Assembly: GCA_030524455.1 (NCBI GenBank)
Contig: JAUNGT010000031.1
Location: 1 to 38,716, forward strand
Length of the DNA stretch: 38,716 nt
DNA from: Eubacteriales bacterium
GTDB lineage: Bacteria; Bacillota; Clostridia; Lachnospirales; Lachnospiraceae
Direction of reading: 5' to 3'
Shown: piece by piece, positions 38,678-38,716 of the stretch
How positions within the stretch are numbered: the first letter of the stretch is position 1
Layout: each line of letters opens with the position of its first letter
Made by a program: the position numbers and the translations under genes
The notes under the pieces: generated by a model
What the model was told of the DNA's origin: nothing
Databases searched by the model: none
Seen by the model: the letters and a program-made list of their open reading frames with translations, nothing else

Positions 38678-38716
38678 ATGACATACCAACAGGCAATTGA
38701 TTGGATCAACACCCGC
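38678..38716 (+). CDS. folC: Start of a probable folylpolyglutamate synthase (cut by window end)
   Basis: Only 13 codons are present, beginning MTYQQAIDWINTR. The pattern M-x-Y-x-x-A-[IL]-x-[WY]-I matches the first residues of bacterial FolC (folylpolyglutamate/dihydrofolate synthase). The ribosome site CCAGGAGA lies just upstream of the ATG. With so little sequence the call rests on the N-terminal pattern alone. Base use returns to the more GC-rich style, which helps set the edge of the AT-rich cassette. Confidence 0.5.
   Translation, partial: MTYQQAIDWINTR

Noticed and set aside
1..38716. CRISPR array, prophage, tRNA or rRNA genes
   Set aside because: No regularly spaced direct repeats, phage structural genes, cloverleaf-like sequences or rRNA signatures were recognised on reading both strands, although a tRNA scan was not run.

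Overview
The window looks like chromosomal DNA of a spore-forming, anaerobic gut Clostridia, most likely a Lachnospiraceae. The reasons are strong AGGAGG-type ribosome sites, a PdaA-type cortex deacetylase, a clostridial-type MnmA, a DUF6110/P-type ATPase pair, many cytoplasmic glycoside hydrolases with one-component regulators, and a sugar ABC cassette. No tRNA, rRNA, CRISPR array, transposase or phage gene was seen. The genus is inferred from gene content only.

Layout. 0-4.3 kb: LysR regulator, divergent two-repeat DUF2798 membrane protein, an iron-sulfur flavoprotein-like reductase behind a strongly folded leader, a histidine phosphatase, and a leftward nitroreductase-flavodoxin pair. 4.3-5.8 kb: Fur-family regulator and zinc-binding lipoprotein ZnuA. 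5.87-13.17 kb: a 33-residue microprotein with a WYL regulator, then a plant-polysaccharide locus: GH43, a winged-helix regulator with a large C-terminal domain, an overlapping GH28-NodB-fold deacetylase pair, and a GH2 enzyme with the N-x-K signature of beta-glucuronidases. 13.16-14.66 kb: ZnuC and ZnuB, coupled to the GH2 gene, so the zinc-uptake genes are split by the carbohydrate locus. 14.7-17.1 kb: a second GH2. 17.1-19.6 kb: DUF6110 protein and a P1B-type metal ATPase with an unusual membrane motif.

19.7-29.2 kb is mostly housekeeping: mnmA, a DEDDh exonuclease, a D-Ala-D-Ala carboxypeptidase, an RsiV/PdaC-like lipoprotein, trmB, an IbrA/IbrB-like pair (PP-loop enzyme plus ParB-fold protein), pdaA, a glyoxalase-fold protein and an MBL-fold hydrolase. 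29.3-32.6 kb: AraC regulator divergent from a GH38-type gene. 32.76-38.54 kb: a visibly AT-richer cassette (LacI regulator, sugar-binding lipoprotein, two permeases, Gfo/Idh/MocA enzyme) followed by the first codons of a probable folC.

How the genes work together. The GH43, GH28, NodB-fold and GH2 proteins lack signal peptides, so they probably finish off imported pectin- or uronate-containing oligosaccharides in the cytoplasm; their transporter is not in the window. The AT-rich cassette is a self-contained uptake and processing unit whose last enzyme has features of NAD-dependent glycosidases (GH109-like) rather than ordinary dehydrogenases. Four genes have their stop codon inside the loop of a 3' hairpin, three of them with T-tracts, which suggests a shared way of ending transcription units.
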